Shown: positions 55,722 through 64,000 of the stretch, piece after piece
How the letters are laid out: every line of letters starts with the position of its first letter
Numbering within the stretch: the stretch's first letter is position 1
Assembly (NCBI RefSeq): GCF_009659625.1
Contig: NZ_VOIW01000001.1
Coordinates: forward strand, 868,001-932,000
DNA length: 64,000 nucleotides
Direction: 5' to 3'
Origin: Pseudomonas haemolytica
GTDB taxonomy: Bacteria; Pseudomonadota; Gammaproteobacteria; Pseudomonadales; Pseudomonadaceae
Position numbers and translations under genes: made by a program
The notes under the pieces: generated by a model
Seen by the model: the letters and a program-made list of their open reading frames with translations, nothing else
Database searches by the model: none
What the model was told of the DNA's origin: nothing

Positions 55722-55967
55722 ATGAGAGTTGATTTGCCCGTAGACGGCACCCTCGACGCCACCGGCCTCCACTGCCCGGAACCGGTGATGATGCTGCACC
55801 AACACATCCGTGACCTGCCGGCGGGCGGCCTGCTCAAGGTGATCGCCACCGACCCGTCGACCCGCCGTGACATCCCCAAGTTCTGCGTGTTCCTTGACCA
55901 CGAACTGGTGGACCAGCAGGAGCAGGCCGGTACCTACCTGTACTGGATCCGCAAGAAGCTCGATTAA
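55722..55967 (+). CDS. tusA: TusA sulphur-carrier protein
   Basis: 81 residues with the CPxP active site: C18-P-E-P in [10 protein letters not shown]. TusA passes persulphide sulphur from a cysteine desulfurase to tRNA 2-thiouridine synthesis and other acceptors. Length and sequence fit the family exactly. AGGAG precedes the ATG. Its TAA overlaps the convergent MATE gene by four bases. Confidence 0.93.
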   Translation: MRVDLPVDGTLDATGLHCPEPVMMLHQHIRDLPAGGLLKVIATDPSTRRDIPKFCVFLDHELVDQQEQAGTYLYWIRKKLD

Positions 55968-57358
55968 CCCTGCGCCTTGTCTGCGCGAATGCGTCGGCGT
56001 GCACTGCGCGCCAGGCGCACCAGCAACATCCCCGCCGCACAGCTCAAGCCGACGATCAGCCCTTGCCACAAGCCGCTCGGGCCGCTGGGCTCGCCAAGCC
56101 AGTTGGTCAGGCCCAGGGCGTAACCCACCGGCAACCCCACGCCCCAATACGCAAACAAGGTCAGCACCATGGTCACCCGGGTGTCCTGGTAGCCGCGCAG
56201 TGCGCCGGCGGCGGTGACCTGGATCGAGTCGGAGAACTGGAACAGCGCCGAGAACACAATCAACATCGATGCCAGGTGGATCACTACGGGGTCCGGCGTA
56301 TAGATCGCTGCGATCTGCTCACGAAACAGCAGCATCAGGCTGCAAGACAGGCATGCATAGGCCAATGCGGTGCCCATGCCGACCCCGGCAGCGAAGCGCG
56401 CTTCACGGGGTTCGCCACGGCCCAGGGCTTGGCCTACGCGCACCGTGACGGCCATGCTCAGGGAGTAGGGGATCATGAACACCAAGGAACTGACGTTGAG
56501 CGCGATCTGATGGCCGGAAACCACGGTAGCGCCCAGGCTACCCAGCAACAGGGCAATCACCGCGAAAATGCTCGACTCGGCGAAGATCGCCACACCAATC
56601 GGCAGGCCGATGCCCAATATGCGCTTGATCACCGTCCATTTTGGCCAGTCGAAACGCTTGAACAACTCGCTGCTCTGGTAAGCCGGGCCCCAGCGCGTCC
56701 AGCCGGCCAGGCCGAGCATCATTACCCACATTGCAATCGCCGTGGCCCAGCCGCAACCCACACCGCCCATGGCCGGCAGGCCGAGGTGGCCGTAGATGAA
56801 GATGTAGTTCAACGGAATATTCAGCGCCAGGCCGCAAAGGCCCATGACCATGCTTGGCCGCGTGCGGCCCAGGCCGTCACTGAAACAGCGCAGCACGTAA
56901 TACAGCGCAATCGCTGGCATGCCCGCAGCGATGCCATGCAGGTAGCCCATGGACGGTTCGATCAGGTCGGGCTCGACCTTCATCGCATGCAGAATCGGTT
57001 CGGCGCACAGCAGCAGCAGCGCGCCGCAGAGGCCGACCACCACGGCCAACCACAACGATTGGCGCACCAACGGCCCGATCTCGGTCAGTTTGCCTGCGCC
57101 ATAACGCTCGGCAACTTTCGGCGTGGTGGCCAGTAAGGTGCCGGTCATCAACAGGTACACCGGAATCCAGATCGAGTTACCCAGGCCGACCGCCGCCAGG
57201 TCCTGCGGGCTGACACGCCCGGCCATCACCGCATCGACAAAGCTCATCGCCGTGGTTGCCAGTTGGCCGATCATGATCGGCAAGGCCAGTGTCAGCAGGC
57301 CGCGCACTTCCCGGCTGATGCGGGCGGGGCGGGTTAGGGTAGCGGTGGCAGTGTTCAC
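55964..57358 (-). CDS. MATE-family multidrug/cation exporter
   Basis: 464 residues with twelve membrane helices. [21 protein letters not shown] and [20 protein letters not shown] are NorM-type motifs. It exports toxic cations and drugs in exchange for Na+ or H+. I chose GTG at 57358, where the family begins; the upstream in-frame extension has no ribosome site and crosses the pdxB promoter region. It is convergent with tusA and divergent from pdxB. Confidence 0.87.
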   Translation of the reverse strand: MNTATATLTRPARISREVRGLLTLALPIMIGQLATTAMSFVDAVMAGRVSPQDLAAVGLGNSIWIPVYLLMTGTLLATTPKVAERYGAGKLTEIGPLVRQSLWLAVVVGLCGALLLLCAEPILHAMKVEPDLIEPSMGYLHGIAAGMPAIALYYVLRCFSDGLGRTRPSMVMGLCGLALNIPLNYIFIYGHLGLPAMGGVGCGWATAIAMWVMMLGLAGWTRWGPAYQSSELFKRFDWPKWTVIKRILGIGLPIGVAIFAESSIFAVIALLLGSLGATVVSGHQIALNVSSLVFMIPYSLSMAVTVRVGQALGRGEPREARFAAGVGMGTALAYACLSCSLMLLFREQIAAIYTPDPVVIHLASMLIVFSALFQFSDSIQVTAAGALRGYQDTRVTMVLTLFAYWGVGLPVGYALGLTNWLGEPSGPSGLWQGLIVGLSCAAGMLLVRLARSARRRIRADKAQG

Positions 57359-57465
57359 GTACAGGTGTCCAATCAAAAGGCAGTCGCAAGGACGGCGGAT
57401 TCTACGCTTTGACGCACCGGTCAGGAAAAAACCTGTGTTGCTGATTTGTAATGCGACCGCGCAGG

Positions 57466-57480
57466 CAGCCCCCTCCCACA
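57466..57480. repeat. partial REP arm upstream of pdxB
   Basis: A single half-site (CAGCCCCCTCCCACA) with no matching left arm. It lies 50 bp before the pdxB start. Confidence 0.45.
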
Positions 57481-57529
57481 TTGGATCCCCACAAGCCTGT
57501 ACACTGCTGAACCGCCAAAGGAGCCTGCC

Positions 57530-58672
57530 ATGCTGATTGTTGCCGACGAAAATATCCCGCTGCTCGATGCATTCTTCGAAGGGTTTGGCCAGATACACCG
57601 CGTGCCCGGCCGGTCCATCGACCGCGCCACCGTCGAGCAGGCCGACGTGCTGCTGGTGCGTTCGGTGACCAACGTCAACCGTGCCCTGCTCGAGGGCAGT
57701 AACGTGCGCTTTGTTGGCACCTGCACCATCGGCACCGACCACCTGGACCTCGACTACTTCAAGCAGGCCGGTATCCAGTGGTCCAGCGCGCCCGGCTGCA
57801 ATGCGCGCGGGGTGGTGGACTACGTGCTTGGCAGCTTGCAGACCCTGGCCGAAATCGAAGGTGTCGAGCTTGGGCAGCGCACCTATGGCGTCGTCGGTGC
57901 CGGTGAAGTCGGCGGGCGGCTGGTCAAGGTGCTCAAGGGCCTGGGCTGGAACGTGCTGGTCTGCGACCCGCCGCGCCAGATCGCCGAAGACGGCGACTAC
58001 GTCAGCCTGCAGCAGATCATCGAGCAGTGCGACGTGATCAGCTTGCACACGCCGCTGACCAAGTCCGGCAATGGCTCTACCTGGCACTTGTTGGATCGCC
58101 AGCGCCTGGAACAGCTCAAGCCCGGTACATGGCTGATCAACGCCAGCCGTGGCGCGGTGGTGGACAACGCCGCCCTGCGCGAGGTGTTGCTGGCGCGTGA
58201 AGACCTGCAAGCCGTGTTGGATGTGTGGGAAGGTGAGCCCGAGGTGGATGTCGACCTGGCTGACCTGTGCGTGCTGGCCACGCCGCACATCGCCGGCTAC
58301 AGCCTCGATGGCAAACAGCGCGGCACGGCGCAGATCTACCAGGCGTTTTGCGCGCACCTGGGCCAGGAGCCGAGCATCCAACTGAGTGACTTGCTGCCAG
58401 CGCCGTGGCTGACCGAAGTGCACCTGAACGCTGCCACTGATCCAGCCTGGGCGCTGGCGACCTTGTGCCGCAGTGTCTACGACCCGCGCCGGGATGATGC
58501 GGATTTCCGTCGCAGCCTGGTGGGAACCGTGCAAGAGCAGCGCAAGGCATTCGACCTGCTGCGCAAGCACTACCCGCAGCGGCGTGAGATTGACGGCTTG
58601 AAGGTGCGGATCGATGGTGAGTCGGCGGCGTTGTCCGCTATCGTTTCGGCCCTGGGCGCTGAAGCCCTGTAA
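57530..58672 (+). CDS. pdxB: erythronate-4-phosphate dehydrogenase
   Basis: 380 residues of the D-2-hydroxyacid dehydrogenase fold. The NAD motif is [29 protein letters not shown], the [10 protein letters not shown] segment and [11 protein letters not shown] hold the catalytic R, E and H. The extra C-terminal domain (about 285-380) is specific to PdxB. It catalyses step two of the deoxyxylulose-5-phosphate-independent pyridoxal phosphate branch. AAAGGAG precedes the ATG. A strong bidirectional terminator follows. Confidence 0.93.
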   Translation: MLIVADENIPLLDAFFEGFGQIHRVPGRSIDRATVEQADVLLVRSVTNVNRALLEGSNVRFVGTCTIGTDHLDLDYFKQAGIQWSSAPGCNARGVVDYVLGSLQTLAEIEGVELGQRTYGVVGAGEVGGRLVKVLKGLGWNVLVCDPPRQIAEDGDYVSLQQIIEQCDVISLHTPLTKSGNGSTWHLLDRQRLEQLKPGTWLINASRGAVVDNAALREVLLAREDLQAVLDVWEGEPEVDVDLADLCVLATPHIAGYSLDGKQRGTAQIYQAFCAHLGQEPSIQLSDLLPAPWLTEVHLNAATDPAWALATLCRSVYDPRRDDADFRRSLVGTVQEQRKAFDLLRKHYPQRREIDGLKVRIDGESAALSAIVSALGAEAL

Positions 58673-58684
58673 ACACCGATAAAA

Positions 58685-58709
58685 AAACCCGGCCACCTGG
58701 GCCGGGTTT
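58685..58709. terminator. bidirectional intrinsic terminator after pdxB
   Basis: Stem AAACCCGGCC / GGCCGGGTTT with a 5-base loop, flanked by A-runs on the left and T on the right. It is shared by convergent pdxB and the small PA1571-type gene. Confidence 0.85.
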
Positions 58710-58726
58710 GAAAGAGCGCGGGCGTA

Positions 58727-58900
58727 TCAGCCTTGCTGGGCAGGTTTGACCAGTCGCTGTTCCAGCTCGCTGCACGCTTGCTGGATCATCTCTTCGGTAA
58801 TCTGCACTTCGCGGCCCTTGGCATCGATGTACGAGCAAGGCAACTGCTGCGGCTGGCGGATCACTTCAATTTTGGCATTGCTGCTGTCTTGCAAGGTCAT
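58727..58900 (-). CDS. PA1571-family small protein, 57 residues
   Basis: The sequence (LPCSYIDAKGREVQITEEMIQ, then ACSELEQRLVKP) matches the remembered PA1571-type conserved Pseudomonas protein of unknown function. I used the ATG at 58900, with AGGAGACAGGCC just upstream. It is small, with no membrane segment; its single pair of cysteines is not obviously a metal site. It is convergent with pdxB and divergent from the ABC exporter. Confidence 0.75.
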   Translation of the reverse strand: MTLQDSSNAKIEVIRQPQQLPCSYIDAKGREVQITEEMIQQACSELEQRLVKPAQQG

Positions 58901-59145
58901 GGCCTGTCTCCTCATCAGGTTGTGTACCTACTTTAAATCCCCCGCGTGACCGCGCTGTTACAGCTCCCTGCACGATCATCGGTTCGAACACCCAGTCCAC
59001 CAGAAACCGGTACATATTTCCAGATGCGTCTTAGACCGATAGCCTCTAGAGGCCTGCATCGGCGGGCATAATTAACCTGACTCATTGTTATTCGGGCAAG
59101 TTCCCCCAATGTTGCAGTACAGACTCCTCATTGGTGGTGCCTTCC

Positions 59146-60915
59146 ATGTTCTCGATCCGTCAACGCCGTGCGATTCGCCTGGCCAGCCGCTTTATTGCGC
59201 CCTATCGCTGGCAGGCGCTGGGTGCCCTGTTGGCGCTGATCGTCACCGCTGGTATTACCTTGTCCATGGGGCAGGGCATCCGCCTGCTGGTGGACCAGGG
59301 CTTCATGACCCAATCGCCGCACCTGCTCAACCAATCCATCGGCCTGTTCATGGTGCTGGTGCTGGGCCTGGCCGTGGGCACCTTCACGCGGTTTTACCTG
59401 GTGTCGTGGATTGGCGAACGGGTGGTGGCGGATATTCGTCGGCAAGTGTTCAACCACCTGATCTACCTGCACCCCGGCTTCTACGAAAACAACCGCAGTT
59501 CGGAAATCCAATCGCGGCTGACCACCGACACCACCCTGCTGCAATCGGTGATCGGCTCCTCGCTGTCATTGTTCCTGCGCAATGCCCTGATGGTCATCGG
59601 CGGTATCGTGCTGCTGTTCATCACCAACCCCAAACTCACCAGCATCGTCGTGGTGGCGCTGCCACTGGTGCTGGCGCCGATCCTGATCTTCGGGCGCCGG
59701 GTGCGCAGCCTGTCGCGTCTGAGCCAGGATCGTATCGCTGACGTCGGCAGCTATGTCGCCGAGACTTTGGGCCAGATCAAGACCGTGCAGGCCTATAACC
59801 ACCAGGTGCAGGACGAGCAGCGTTTCGCGGTGACCGTGGAAGACGCCTTCACCACCGCACGTAAACGCATCTTGCAGCGCTCCTGGCTGATTACTCTGGT
59901 GATCATGCTGGTGCTCGGCGCCGTGGGTGTGATGCTGTGGGTAGGCGGCATGGACGTGATCAGCGGGCGCATTTCCGGCGGCGAGCTGGCGGCGTTTGTG
60001 TTCTACAGCCTGATTGTCGGCAGCGCCGTCGGCACCCTGAGCGAAGTACTCGGCGAGTTGCAGCGTGCTGCCGGTGCGGCTGAGCGCATCGGTGAACTGT
60101 TGCAGTCGAGCAACGATATCCAGGCGCCGGCCAAGGGCAGCGAACGCTTGCCAGAAAGGGTCAGTGGCCGCATGGAGCTGCAAGACCTGCGCTTTTCCTA
60201 CCCTTCGCGACCGGACAGCTACGCCATCGATGGCTTGAACCTGACCATCAACCCCGGCGAAACCCTGGCCCTGGTAGGGCCGTCCGGTGCGGGTAAGTCG
60301 ACGATTTTCGACCTATTGCTGCGCTTCTACGACCCCCAGCACGGCCGTATCTTGCTGGAAGGCCGCCCGCTGACCGAACTTGATCCCTTGGACCTGCGCC
60401 GCCAATTCGCCCTGGTGTCCCAGAGCCCGGCGCTGTTCTTCGGCAGCGTTGAGGAAAACATCCGCTACGGCAACCCGTCCGCCACCATGGCCCAGGTCGA
60501 AGCCGCCGCCCGCATCGCCCATGCCCACGACTTCATCCTGCAAATGCCAGACGGCTACCAGACCCACCTCGGCGACGGCGGCATGGGCCTCTCCGGCGGC
60601 CAGCGCCAACGCCTGGCCATCGCCCGCGCGCTGCTGGTGGATGCGCCAATCCTGCTGCTGGACGAAGCCACCAGCGCCCTCGATGCCCAGAGTGAACACT
60701 TGATCCAGCAAGCGCTGCCGCAACTGATGCAAGGGCGTACCACCTTGGTGATCGCCCATCGTCTGGCTACGGTGAAGAACGCGGACCGCATTGCCGTGAT
60801 GGACCAGGGCAAGCTGGTGGCAGTGGGGACGCATCAGCAGTTGATTGCGAGCAATCCGCTGTATGCGCGGTTGGCGGCGTTGCAGTTCAGTGATGGGGTG
60901 CAAGAGCACGCTTAA
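59146..60915 (+). CDS. ABC exporter (fused membrane and ATPase), MsbA/LmrA-like
   Basis: 589 residues. An N-terminal six-helix membrane domain (about 15-300) is followed by an ATPase domain with Walker A (VGPSGAGKST), signature (LSGGQRQR), Walker B (ILLLDEATSALD) and H-loop (VIAHRL). Homodimers of this type export lipids, drugs or peptides; the substrate is unknown and no accessory gene is adjacent. I used the ATG at 59146; earlier GTG/TTG codons are in frame but lack a ribosome site. A bidirectional terminator follows at 60936-60965. Confidence 0.9.
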   Translation: MFSIRQRRAIRLASRFIAPYRWQALGALLALIVTAGITLSMGQGIRLLVDQGFMTQSPHLLNQSIGLFMVLVLGLAVGTFTRFYLVSWIGERVVADIRRQVFNHLIYLHPGFYENNRSSEIQSRLTTDTTLLQSVIGSSLSLFLRNALMVIGGIVLLFITNPKLTSIVVVALPLVLAPILIFGRRVRSLSRLSQDRIADVGSYVAETLGQIKTVQAYNHQVQDEQRFAVTVEDAFTTARKRILQRSWLITLVIMLVLGAVGVMLWVGGMDVISGRISGGELAAFVFYSLIVGSAVGTLSEVLGELQRAAGAAERIGELLQSSNDIQAPAKGSERLPERVSGRMELQDLRFSYPSRPDSYAIDGLNLTINPGETLALVGPSGAGKSTIFDLLLRFYDPQHGRILLEGRPLTELDPLDLRRQFALVSQSPALFFGSVEENIRYGNPSATMAQVEAAARIAHAHDFILQMPDGYQTHLGDGGMGLSGGQRQRLAIARALLVDAPILLLDEATSALDAQSEHLIQQALPQLMQGRTTLVIAHRLATVKNADRIAVMDQGKLVAVGTHQQLIASNPLYARLAALQFSDGVQEHA

Positions 60916-60935
60916 CGCTAAATCCCGCGCATAAA

Positions 60936-60965
60936 AAATGCCCGCACCTCTCAATGCGGGCATTT
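60936..60965. terminator. bidirectional intrinsic terminator
   Basis: AAATGCCCGCA, 8-base loop, TGCGGGCATTT, with A/T runs at the outer ends. It is shared by the convergent ABC exporter and slt genes. Confidence 0.85.
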
Positions 60966-61002
60966 CTTGAAGCTTCAAACTTACCGCTCGAAGCTGCTCT
61001 TC

Positions 61003-62931
61003 TTACTGATCATCAAAATACCGCTCATGCCAATCCACCAACGGTTGCGGTGAATTGAGCTTCTGCCCGTAGATCACCGAATAAGACAGCACGTTCTGCA
61101 CATACTGGCGGGTTTCGTCGAAGGGGATGCTTTCCACCCAGACATCGAAACTCAGGTGGTCTGCACCGCGCAGCCATTGACGCACGCGGCCAGGGCCGGC
61201 GTTGTAGGCGGCGGAGGCGAGCACGCGGTTGCCGTTGAACTGGCTGTGTACCTGGCTCAGGTAGGCGGCGCCGAGCTGGATATTTTTGTCCGGGTCCAGC
61301 ACCTGGGCCGGGGAGGCCAGGGGGATGCTGAATTTGCGCGCAGTTTCCTTGGCGGTACCGGGCATCAGTTGCATCAGGCCGCTGGCGCCGACGCCGGAAC
61401 GGGCGTCGTCCATGAAGGCACTTTCCTGGCGCGTGATGGCGAACACCCAACTCGAGTGCAGGCCACGTACCTTGGCTTCGCGCACCAGGGTGTCGCGGTG
61501 GGCCATCGGGAAGCGGATGTCCAGGTCGTCCCAGTACTGCGCCTGACTGATGGTGCGGATGGCCGGGAAGTACCACTTCATGTCGTAGGCCAGCTTGGCT
61601 TGGGCGACCATCTCGTCACGGTTGAAGTGCCGGCTCACGTGGTACCACTCGCGACGGCCGTCCACGATCTGGCCACGGGCGTAGAATTCCAGCGCACGGC
61701 GCACGCCAGGGGTGTTGCGGACCTTGTTGACCAGCGTCTGGCTCATCACCAGCGGCTTGTTATTCAACTGATAGGGAGCTTTGGAGCGGTCAGCAGCGAG
61801 GAATCCATAGAAATCCCGCTCCTTGGCCACGTTTTTGTACAGCACCTGGGCTTGCGGGTTTTTCGGCTCGGCCAGCTCCAGGCTGCGCGCTTGCCAGTAG
61901 CGCCAGCGGTTGGTGGTGGCCAGGTCTTGTGGAAGCTTGCGGGTCAACTGGTAGGCGTCTTCCCAGCGCGCCAGGCGCAGCAGCAGGCGCAGGCGCCATT
62001 CAGAGACGGTGTTGTCGCGCAGCTCGGGGTCGTACTTGGTCATTACTTCCAGCGCACGCGGGTCGAAGCGCTTGGCCAGGGTCAGGCCGATCTCGCGGGC
62101 AATCGACACTTTTTCGTCACGGGAGAAGTGCATGCTGCTGGCGTAACCGTCGAGCAGGGCCATGGCCTTGTCCGGGTCCTGGCGCGCCAGGCGACGCAGG
62201 CCCAGGCCCACGGCGTCGGACATTGCCTCGGTGGCCGGCAGGAAGCGTGACGGGTCGCTGAGCATGTCGGGCTTCTGCGCCACGTCCACCATCAGGCGGC
62301 CTTGGGCGCCGAGGGTTGGCAGGGTTTTCACCAGGCTGTTGGCCAGCGCGTAGTTACGCGCTTCGGCGGCGAGCTTGGCGCGGTCCCAGATCTTCTGTTC
62401 GGTCAACTGGCCGGCGGCGGCCCATTGGCCGAAAGTGGCATCACAGGCGGCCGGCTGGGATTTGCCGGTCATCCACAATTTTTCGGCGGTCTTGTAGCCT
62501 TCAGCCTTCAGATTGTGGCTGAGCTGGTATTGGCCATGCAGGCAGTCCAGTTCGACGAAATTGAGCTTGGCGTCGTAGTACTTTTCAAACGTCTGCCAAT
62601 CGCCACGTTCGGCCAGCCAGCGCAGCCAACGCAGTTTCATCCAGTTGGCTTGGGGCAGGTCGCCGTGTTTGGCGAGGAACTGTTCGATTTCCTCGTTGCT
62701 CGCGGTTTTCAGGCGTGCGGTCAGCTCGTCATAAGCCAGGTACGGCGTGAGCGGGTAGTCGGCCAGGGCCTGGCTGTATTGCATGTAGGGCCCGCTGTCA
62801 CCCTTGGCCAGGGCACGTTTGGCTTGGTCGTAATACTGACGTTGGGTGGTGAGGTCCACTGCCTGGGCGGATTGAACGGCAGTGGCGGAAAGAAGCAGAC
62901 AAGATAAAAAGTTGAAAAGGCGACTGCGCAT
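61003..62931 (-). CDS. slt: soluble lytic murein transglycosylase
   Basis: 642 residues: a signal peptide (MRSRLFNFLSCLLLSATAVQS), a long alpha-superhelical doughnut domain (about 30-440), and a C-terminal goose-lysozyme-like transglycosylase domain with catalytic E503 in ITRQESAFMDD and the GASGLMQLMPGTAKE segment. It cleaves peptidoglycan glycosidic bonds in the periplasm to give 1,6-anhydromuropeptides. The ATG at 62931 gives the best signal peptide; a longer upstream extension is unlikely. Confidence 0.92.
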   Translation of the reverse strand: MRSRLFNFLSCLLLSATAVQSAQAVDLTTQRQYYDQAKRALAKGDSGPYMQYSQALADYPLTPYLAYDELTARLKTASNEEIEQFLAKHGDLPQANWMKLRWLRWLAERGDWQTFEKYYDAKLNFVELDCLHGQYQLSHNLKAEGYKTAEKLWMTGKSQPAACDATFGQWAAAGQLTEQKIWDRAKLAAEARNYALANSLVKTLPTLGAQGRLMVDVAQKPDMLSDPSRFLPATEAMSDAVGLGLRRLARQDPDKAMALLDGYASSMHFSRDEKVSIAREIGLTLAKRFDPRALEVMTKYDPELRDNTVSEWRLRLLLRLARWEDAYQLTRKLPQDLATTNRWRYWQARSLELAEPKNPQAQVLYKNVAKERDFYGFLAADRSKAPYQLNNKPLVMSQTLVNKVRNTPGVRRALEFYARGQIVDGRREWYHVSRHFNRDEMVAQAKLAYDMKWYFPAIRTISQAQYWDDLDIRFPMAHRDTLVREAKVRGLHSSWVFAITRQESAFMDDARSGVGASGLMQLMPGTAKETARKFSIPLASPAQVLDPDKNIQLGAAYLSQVHSQFNGNRVLASAAYNAGPGRVRQWLRGADHLSFDVWVESIPFDETRQYVQNVLSYSVIYGQKLNSPQPLVDWHERYFDDQ

Positions 62932-63144
62932 GAGACGTCCGTGCAAAGAAATCACGACTAGCGCCGGCACTGCCGACACTGATTGCCCCTAGCTTAGCCT
63001 TTTGCCAGCGGCCCGCGAAAGCTTTGCCGACAGGTTCGATCAAGTTCGCCGGAAATGTCCTACAGAACGTGTCGATAGAGAAAATGCCGACCGCATCCCA
63101 CCCTCAAGTCAGGTAGAATGCGCGCCCAGTTTTTGGAGAAGCGT

Positions 63145-64000
63145 ATGACCCTGCTCAAATTCAGCGATGTGTCCCTTGCTTTCGGCGCCATGCCGTTGTT
63201 GGACAAGGTGTCCTGGCAGATCGCCCGTGGTGAGCGGGTGTGCATCATCGGCCGCAACGGCACCGGCAAATCCAGCATGATGAAGCTGGTAAAAGGCGAC
63301 CAGAAGCCCGATGACGGCTCTGTCTGGCGTGCCCCTGGCCTCAAGATCGGCGAATTGCCGCAAGAATTGCCGGTGGCCGACGGACGGACAGTGTTCGACG
63401 TGGTTGCCGAAGGCCTGGACGGTGTTGGCGAGTTGCTCGCGCAATACCATCACCTGGCGCAGAACTGCGTCACCGAAGAAGACCTGGACAAGCTGATGCA
63501 CGTCCAGCAAGACCTCGAAGCCCGTGACGGCTGGCGTTTGCAGCAACTGGTAGACAGCACCCTGAGCCGCCTGCAACTGCCGGCCGACAAGACCCTCGCC
63601 GAATTGTCCGGCGGCTGGCGTCGTCGCGTGCTGCTGGCCCAGGCTCTGGTGTCCGAGCCGGACCTGCTGCTGCTCGACGAACCAACCAACCACCTGGACA
63701 TCGGCGCCATCGCCTGGCTCGAAGAAGCCATCAAGGATTTCCAGGGCGCCGTGCTGTTTATCACGCACGACCGTGCCTTCCTGCAGAGCCTGGCCACGCG
63801 CATTCTCGAACTGGACCGTGGCGGCCTGATCGACTGGAACGGCGACTATGCCAGCTTCCTGGTGCACAAAGAGGCCGCACTGTCTGCTGAAGAGACCGCC
63901 AACGCGCTGTTCGACAAGAAACTGGCCCAGGAAGAAGTCTGGATCCGCCAGGGCATCAAGGCGCGCCGCACCCGTAACGAAGGCCGTGTGCGTGCCTTGA
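63145..64000 (+). CDS. uup: ABC-F ATPase, Uup-like (3' end outside the window)
   Basis: Starts ATG at 63145 with GGAGAA just upstream and runs off the right edge. The first ATPase domain is complete: Walker A CIIGRNGTGKSS, signature LSGGWRRRVLLAQ, Walker B LLLLDEPTNHLD and H-loop FITHDRAF. The linker then begins (EEVWIRQGIKARRTRNEGR), the ABC-F interdomain. ABC-F proteins act on the ribosome or DNA in the cytoplasm; Uup is linked to transposon-excision and ribosome effects. The second domain is not visible. Confidence 0.88.
   Translation, partial: MTLLKFSDVSLAFGAMPLLDKVSWQIARGERVCIIGRNGTGKSSMMKLVKGDQKPDDGSVWRAPGLKIGELPQELPVADGRTVFDVVAEGLDGVGELLAQYHHLAQNCVTEEDLDKLMHVQQDLEARDGWRLQQLVDSTLSRLQLPADKTLAELSGGWRRRVLLAQALVSEPDLLLLDEPTNHLDIGAIAWLEEAIKDFQGAVLFITHDRAFLQSLATRILELDRGGLIDWNGDYASFLVHKEAALSAEETANALFDKKLAQEEVWIRQGIKARRTRNEGRVRAL

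Overview
The window is chromosomal DNA of about 60% GC from a Pseudomonas of the P. fluorescens group. The evidence is Pseudomonas-type gene sets and order (pobR/pobA, rnd-ycgL, acnA/rlmM/tusA/MATE/pdxB), many LysR regulators beside small catabolic units, and repeated REP/REPIN palindromes of the type TGTGGGAGGGGGC...GCCCCCTCCCACA at gene ends. No rRNA, tRNA or CRISPR array was seen.

Layout. 1-4219 is a lower-GC islet: a remnant at the left edge, then an apparent operon of an isopenicillin-N-synthase-like Fe(II)/2-oxoglutarate-type oxygenase, a half-size DMT membrane protein and a three-histidine-box desaturase, with a divergent LysR regulator. 4287-15917 is a catabolic and regulatory zone: a LysR gene with a 20-bp operator-like palindrome, an AruI-like ThDP decarboxylase with a CynX-type MFS transporter, further LysR regulators, a short NAD(P)-binding protein, an exported metallo-beta-lactamase-fold protein, and pobR/pobA with a DHA2 transporter. 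16005-19007 is the cyanate unit: cynR divergent from cynT-cynS, followed in the same direction by an exported double-Cache protein. 19042-40499 is mostly core: an exported PheC-like cyclohexadienyl dehydratase, a gamma-glutamylpolyamine-synthetase-type enzyme, rnd-ycgL, a hydroxyacid dehydrogenase, nitroreductase, YcgN, a degenerate M61 peptidase, a SPOUT RNA methyltransferase, an HNH protein, an exported ParB/Srx-fold protein, ptrB, a class II amidotransferase, pxpABC with a divergent LysR, and a MoxR/VWA pair.

40575-48086 is a mobile element of about 7.5 kb between moxR and a DUF748 gene. It has a tyrosine integrase at one end, a run of unrecognised minus-strand genes, a serine recombinase, a 44-codon gene with a strong ribosome binding site, and an AT-rich membrane-protein gene. 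A 10-bp match at the two edges may be the attachment core. A separate perfect 21-bp direct repeat (45345-45365 and 48035-48055) encloses the half that carries the serine recombinase. This is the least explained part of the window.

48150-64000 returns to core genes: DUF748 protein, cysK, lpxO, acnA, rlmM, tusA, a MATE exporter, pdxB, a PA1571-family small protein, an ABC exporter, slt, and an ABC-F ATPase (uup type) cut by the right edge. Functions are assigned by recognising motifs and remembered family sequences; no database search was run.
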